DNA from: CAIZQW01 sp037133395
GTDB lineage: Bacteria > Verrucomicrobiota > Kiritimatiellia > RFP12 > UBA1067
Reading direction: 5' to 3'
NCBI GenBank assembly: GCA_037133395.1
Contig: JBAXOG010000003.1
Span: 13,223-77,222, forward strand
Length of the DNA: 64,000 nt
The notes below the pieces were generated by a model. The model did no database searches. It was given only the letters and a program-made list of their open reading frames with translations, and was not told the DNA's origin. Positions 61,242 to 64,000 of this stretch are shown here, piece by piece. Numbering within the stretch: position 1 is the first letter of the stretch; each line of letters begins with the position of its first letter. Position numbers and translations under genes: made by a program.

Positions 61242-63859
61242 TTTCCGGCATGCTCCTTGTTAAATCCGATGGGCAATCCGAACTTAGGCCATACAAGCGA
61301 GCCTTTAGCTTGTTCGGGTGCATCCTGATAGGCACCATAAAACACGCTGTTGCAATCGAGCCAACATGTGATACGGCGCATCTCTTCCGAGGTAAGCTTC
61401 ACACCTTTATGTCCGCCTAAAAGCATTTTACAGAGATTACTCATGCGCGCCCCGATCTTTCCTGGGATCGAGTATTGAATCTCTTTGTGTTGTTCCATCA
61501 CACCATTGCCACCACACATCGACCAGGCCATGCTGTCGGCCTTCGCATGGTTCTTGGTCAGCGCAGAATATGATTCTGACCACCCATACTTATCCCCTGC
61601 GTCCGCACGAAGATTAGGTACTTGCATCTTACCCTTTGCACGATGCGCATCATGGCAGGTTACGCACTGTTTATCGAGTACAGGCTGCACAAGTCTTGGG
61701 AACGTAATCGGGAAGGTCCCCTCCCCTTCAGACTTCAGTGTCGACGGAGGGCGCATAAACGCTTTTGGCATCTTGCCTTCATGCAAAGAGCTGGTATGCT
61801 TAGGTTCGTGACACCCAACGCAAGACATCTTTTCACCTGGATGCACATACGTTCCAGAACGCATGCTCTGAACAGCCATCCCCTTCTCATCCAGCACCTG
61901 CATATAGAATTCGCAACCTGCCGGCATCGTAAAATAGACACTGCCATCTTCTTCAATCGGCACGGTTCCGAGTGATCCGCGGGCAAGAGATTGCGCAGAA
62001 ACTCCCACCTTAGGGTCATTTGCCGCATACGTATCCTTTGGGAAGATGACAACGACGCGAAGTTCTTTCAGTTTTGATCCTTTAGGCCAGGGCTCCATTG
62101 ACTGATAAACATCATTGATGGCAACCTCACCCGTGGTCGGCATGGGGGTACCTGCCGGGCGGTCAGCCTTTGCCAACTTCGAATCATTCTGCAACACAGG
62201 CGGACGCTTGCGCGGCACAAAGGGAATCGGATGTAAAGCACTCATCCCCTCTTCACGGTACAGGAGTTCCCGATTACCCCACATATCGCACAAGTAAATA
62301 CCGTACGACTCACTCCCGCTACGTGTATAGACCGCAAGATAGTATTTCTCAGATAAGGGCCAAGGTGTGCCAAGCGGCTCGATATAAGACGTACGACCTT
62401 TGTTTCTCGACACCCGTCCAACACTCCTCGCCTTTCCAGGCAAGTCTTCAGCTTCAGGGAAGCAATATTCAGGGGTCACGCGTTTGACCTGATTCATCAT
62501 CCAATCATCAGACTCGCGAGGATCAACCAAGACGATGGAACCATAAGCCTGTCCGTGATGCGCAGCAGCCGTCGCCATATACAGTGGTGAATTTGGGATC
62601 GCACGAATATTCATTTCCATCCAAGGCCTCATCTCTCGCTCACGCGGATAATTACCATGGAACGCACGGGGATTGCGCCCGTCCGGAAAACAGAGCCACG
62701 GATGATGCGCAACATCCGAGTCACGATCTACATAGTCCCAACGCGTATAGACAATCATTCCGCTATTGTCAACGCTCGGGTGCCACTCAGTGGTCTCATG
62801 ATAACTGAACCGAACGATATCGCTCCCATCCGGCATCATCCCATGCAGAATCGTACACGGCACAGCACGTCCACTGCAACGCGTCTGTCCGGCATCGCGC
62901 TCGGACACGAATACGATGCGCCCATTGGGCAACCAGGCAGGATGCGTATCATTCCACATAGAATCCGTGAGTTGTTTTAAATCACTGCCATCCACATTAG
63001 CACTGAAAATATGGAACGCGCTCTCTTTTTTCCAGTAGTAGTGCTTTGCCAGAGCTGGCTGACCGCCTGACTTTTTCGGACCAGCAGGCTGATCTGTCCA
63101 ATCCCAATCATCCGGGATATTGGGATTCTTTTTATCAATACCCCACTCTGCCTCGGTATATCCAAAGACAATGCGCGAGGCATCATAATCCAAATCAAGT
63201 CCGACAAACGAACCCTCATTCCCAAGAGTCTTCCCTTTTAAACGGCCGCTCACGACTGGTTGGGATAGCACATTTCTCGCAACTGGCTTGTCGCTGAAAG
63301 GATTCTCAAGCACAAAAATGCCGCCCCCTTTGATTTGATTGAAGCCAAGATATTGGTCAATCATGTGATTCTCACCACGCGAGACCTTCTTGTCATTGAG
63401 ACTCATCTTATCAAAGGGCTTATTGTGCTTCTGGAACACGATACCCTTAAAGTTCAGCAATGGATTTTTAAACGCGAGTATTCGACGAATAGCGACAACG
63501 CTCGTGAAGTTTACTTCATCGCTCTGGCCCGTCTCGCACGTCGCCTTCAACGCTTCCAGTGCTGTCTTTTCGTTCGCCACATTGACACCTGCCCCGGCTA
63601 GATCTTTGGCAAGCGCCAATGTCTGTTTAAGCGCCACCATCGCAGGAAATTTTTCCGTGGCTGGCAACATAACTTCAGGGGTAATACTCTCCTTTTGGAG
63701 ACGCATCACATTCCACGTCTTGGATTCGGCCATCACGCGCTTGAGTTCTGTATATTCCGCCTGAGTTTCAGCACTCCCGAAGACGTGCAAGACTCCGAAA
63801 AACGCGACAAACACAGACCCACACAGAAAAGACCTAGCAGTAGTCATTCGCTCCCCCAT
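61238..63859 (-). CDS. HzsA-related dihaem c-type cytochrome with TolB-like propeller
   Basis: An 873-residue exported protein; the ATG of MGERMTTARS has AAGGG 6 bases upstream. A signal region (FLCGSVFVAFFGVLHVFGSA) is followed by a helical N-terminal part, then a TolB/WD40-like propeller (FHIFSANVDGSDLKQLTDSM, HPAWLPNGRIVFVSERDAG, TTEWHPSVDNSGMIVYTRWD). The C-terminal part carries two CxxCH haem-binding motifs, CVGCH (~680) and CVTCH (~732), plus several extra Cys near the end. This is the layout of the HzsA-related family, named after the hydrazine synthase alpha subunit. Members outside anammox bacteria have no established reaction, and nothing here suggests hydrazine synthesis. Haem attachment implies a periplasmic redox role. 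Confidence 0.8.
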   Translation of the reverse strand: MGERMTTARSFLCGSVFVAFFGVLHVFGSAETQAEYTELKRVMAESKTWNVMRLQKESITPEVMLPATEKFPAMVALKQTLALAKDLAGAGVNVANEKTALEALKATCETGQSDEVNFTSVVAIRRILAFKNPLLNFKGIVFQKHNKPFDKMSLNDKKVSRGENHMIDQYLGFNQIKGGGIFVLENPFSDKPVARNVLSQPVVSGRLKGKTLGNEGSFVGLDLDYDASRIVFGYTEAEWGIDKKNPNIPDDWDWTDQPAGPKKSGGQPALAKHYYWKKESAFHIFSANVDGSDLKQLTDSMWNDTHPAWLPNGRIVFVSERDAGQTRCSGRAVPCTILHGMMPDGSDIVRFSYHETTEWHPSVDNSGMIVYTRWDYVDRDSDVAHHPWLCFPDGRNPRAFHGNYPREREMRPWMEMNIRAIPNSPLYMATAAAHHGQAYGSIVLVDPRESDDWMMNQVKRVTPEYCFPEAEDLPGKARSVGRVSRNKGRTSYIEPLGTPWPLSEKYYLAVYTRSGSESYGIYLCDMWGNRELLYREEGMSALHPIPFVPRKRPPVLQNDSKLAKADRPAGTPMPTTGEVAINDVYQSMEPWPKGSKLKELRVVVIFPKDTYAANDPKVGVSAQSLARGSLGTVPIEEDGSVYFTMPAGCEFYMQVLDEKGMAVQSMRSGTYVHPGEKMSCVGCHEPKHTSSLHEGKMPKAFMRPPSTLKSEGEGTFPITFPRLVQPVLDKQCVTCHDAHRAKGKMQVPNLRADAGDKYGWSESYSALTKNHAKADSMAWSMCGGNGVMEQHKEIQYSIPGKIGARMSNLCKMLLGGHKGVKLTSEEMRRITCWLDCNSVFYGAYQDAPEQAKGSLVWPKFGLPIGFNKEHAGK

Positions 63860-63898
63860 GCTTTTCCCTTTTAAATCATCACATTTCAATTATGAATA

Positions 63899-63927
63899 AT
63901 CATACTAAATTCAGTTAGACGCTTCAA
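63899..63927 (-). promoter_or_regulatory. Predicted promoter of the HzsA-related/CBM9-like operon
   Basis: Minus strand TTGAAG (63927-63922), 17 bases, TATGAT (63904-63899). The transcript would start about 35 bases before the ATG at 63859. Confidence 0.55.
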
Positions 63928-63948
63928 TCACTCATTTGCAGGGACAGG

Positions 63949-63980
63949 GTGCGATTCATTTTAGTTGAAATGAATCACAC
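63949..63980. promoter_or_regulatory. Stem-loop or operator before the window's right edge
   Basis: GTGCGATTCATTT, a 6-base loop (TAGTTG), then AAATGAATCACAC: 13-base arms with one mismatch. It lies between the divergent HzsA-related promoter and an AGGTAGGAG-like ribosome site near the window end, so it may be an operator for a plus-strand gene beyond 64000. Confidence 0.5.
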
Positions 63981-64000
63981 CAGGTAGGAGATAACAAGGA

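Noticed and set aside
61238..63859. Hydrazine synthase subunit (anammox)
   Set aside because: Only the family resemblance exists; no HzsB/C partners are present and the setting is carbohydrate metabolism.

Overview
The window reads as a polysaccharide-degradation region of a PVC-group bacterium, most likely Kiritimatiellota or another Verrucomicrobiota/Lentisphaerae-type anaerobe. This is inferred from gene content, not from a marker gene. The pointers are dense secreted glycoside hydrolases (GH29, GH95, GH106, GH16, GH9, GH172/DUF2961), three regulators that join a LacI-type sugar-binding domain to an AraC-type DNA-binding domain (XylR type), an autotransporter-type beta-strand repeat protein, Tat-exported Gfo/Idh and sugar-isomerase-like proteins, an HzsA-related cytochrome, and many intergenic palindromic repeats. 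No rRNA, tRNA, CRISPR array or transposase gene was seen.

Layout. (1) 1-12875, minus strand: SGNH hydrolase/GH43-like fusion cut by the window edge, a GH98-like protein, a beta-helix surface protein, a GH29 fucosidase-like protein, a DUF2961/GH172 protein, a truncated GH29-like relic, and a GH16 enzyme. (2) 13043-14449: XylR-type regulator diverging from the next block. (3) 14450-33667, plus strand: a large-protein family with no function I can assign (copies 1 and 2), a GH95 fucosidase, then GH29, a GH29-like protein, an esterase, a hydrolase-SUMF1 fusion, and two more GH29. (4) 33891-44199, plus: autotransporter-type protein, copy 3 of the large family, a frameshifted GH106 rhamnosidase, and a VCBS/FG-GAP beta-propeller. 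(5) 44276-48132, minus: GH9-like enzyme behind a HipB-HipA toxin-antitoxin pair. (6) 48214-59218: two parallel uptake/catabolism modules, each with an ACS-type MFS transporter diverging from its own XylR-type regulator. One has an FAD oxidoreductase; the other has a Gfo/Idh protein, a TIM-barrel isomerase and an MtaA/UroD-like methyltransferase. (7) 59225-63859, minus: exported FIST-domain protein, CBM9-like protein and HzsA-related dihaem protein.

How it fits together (inference): secreted fucosidases, rhamnosidase, esterases and endo-acting enzymes would trim a fucose- and rhamnose-rich, possibly acetylated or methylated, glycan. MFS permeases import the products and cytoplasmic oxidoreductase/isomerase steps process them. 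The regulators sense the sugars. A recurring site (TGCGCAAA, then a second CGCA/TGCG half-site two helical turns later) lies in six intergenic regions, three of them beside the three regulators, and looks like their shared or paralogous operator.

The items most worth following are the three-copy ~950-residue family, the TGCG operator series, a palindromic repeat inserted in frame inside the GH95 enzyme, GH29 paralogues that have lost the active-site His, and an 8-G tract that breaks the rhamnosidase.
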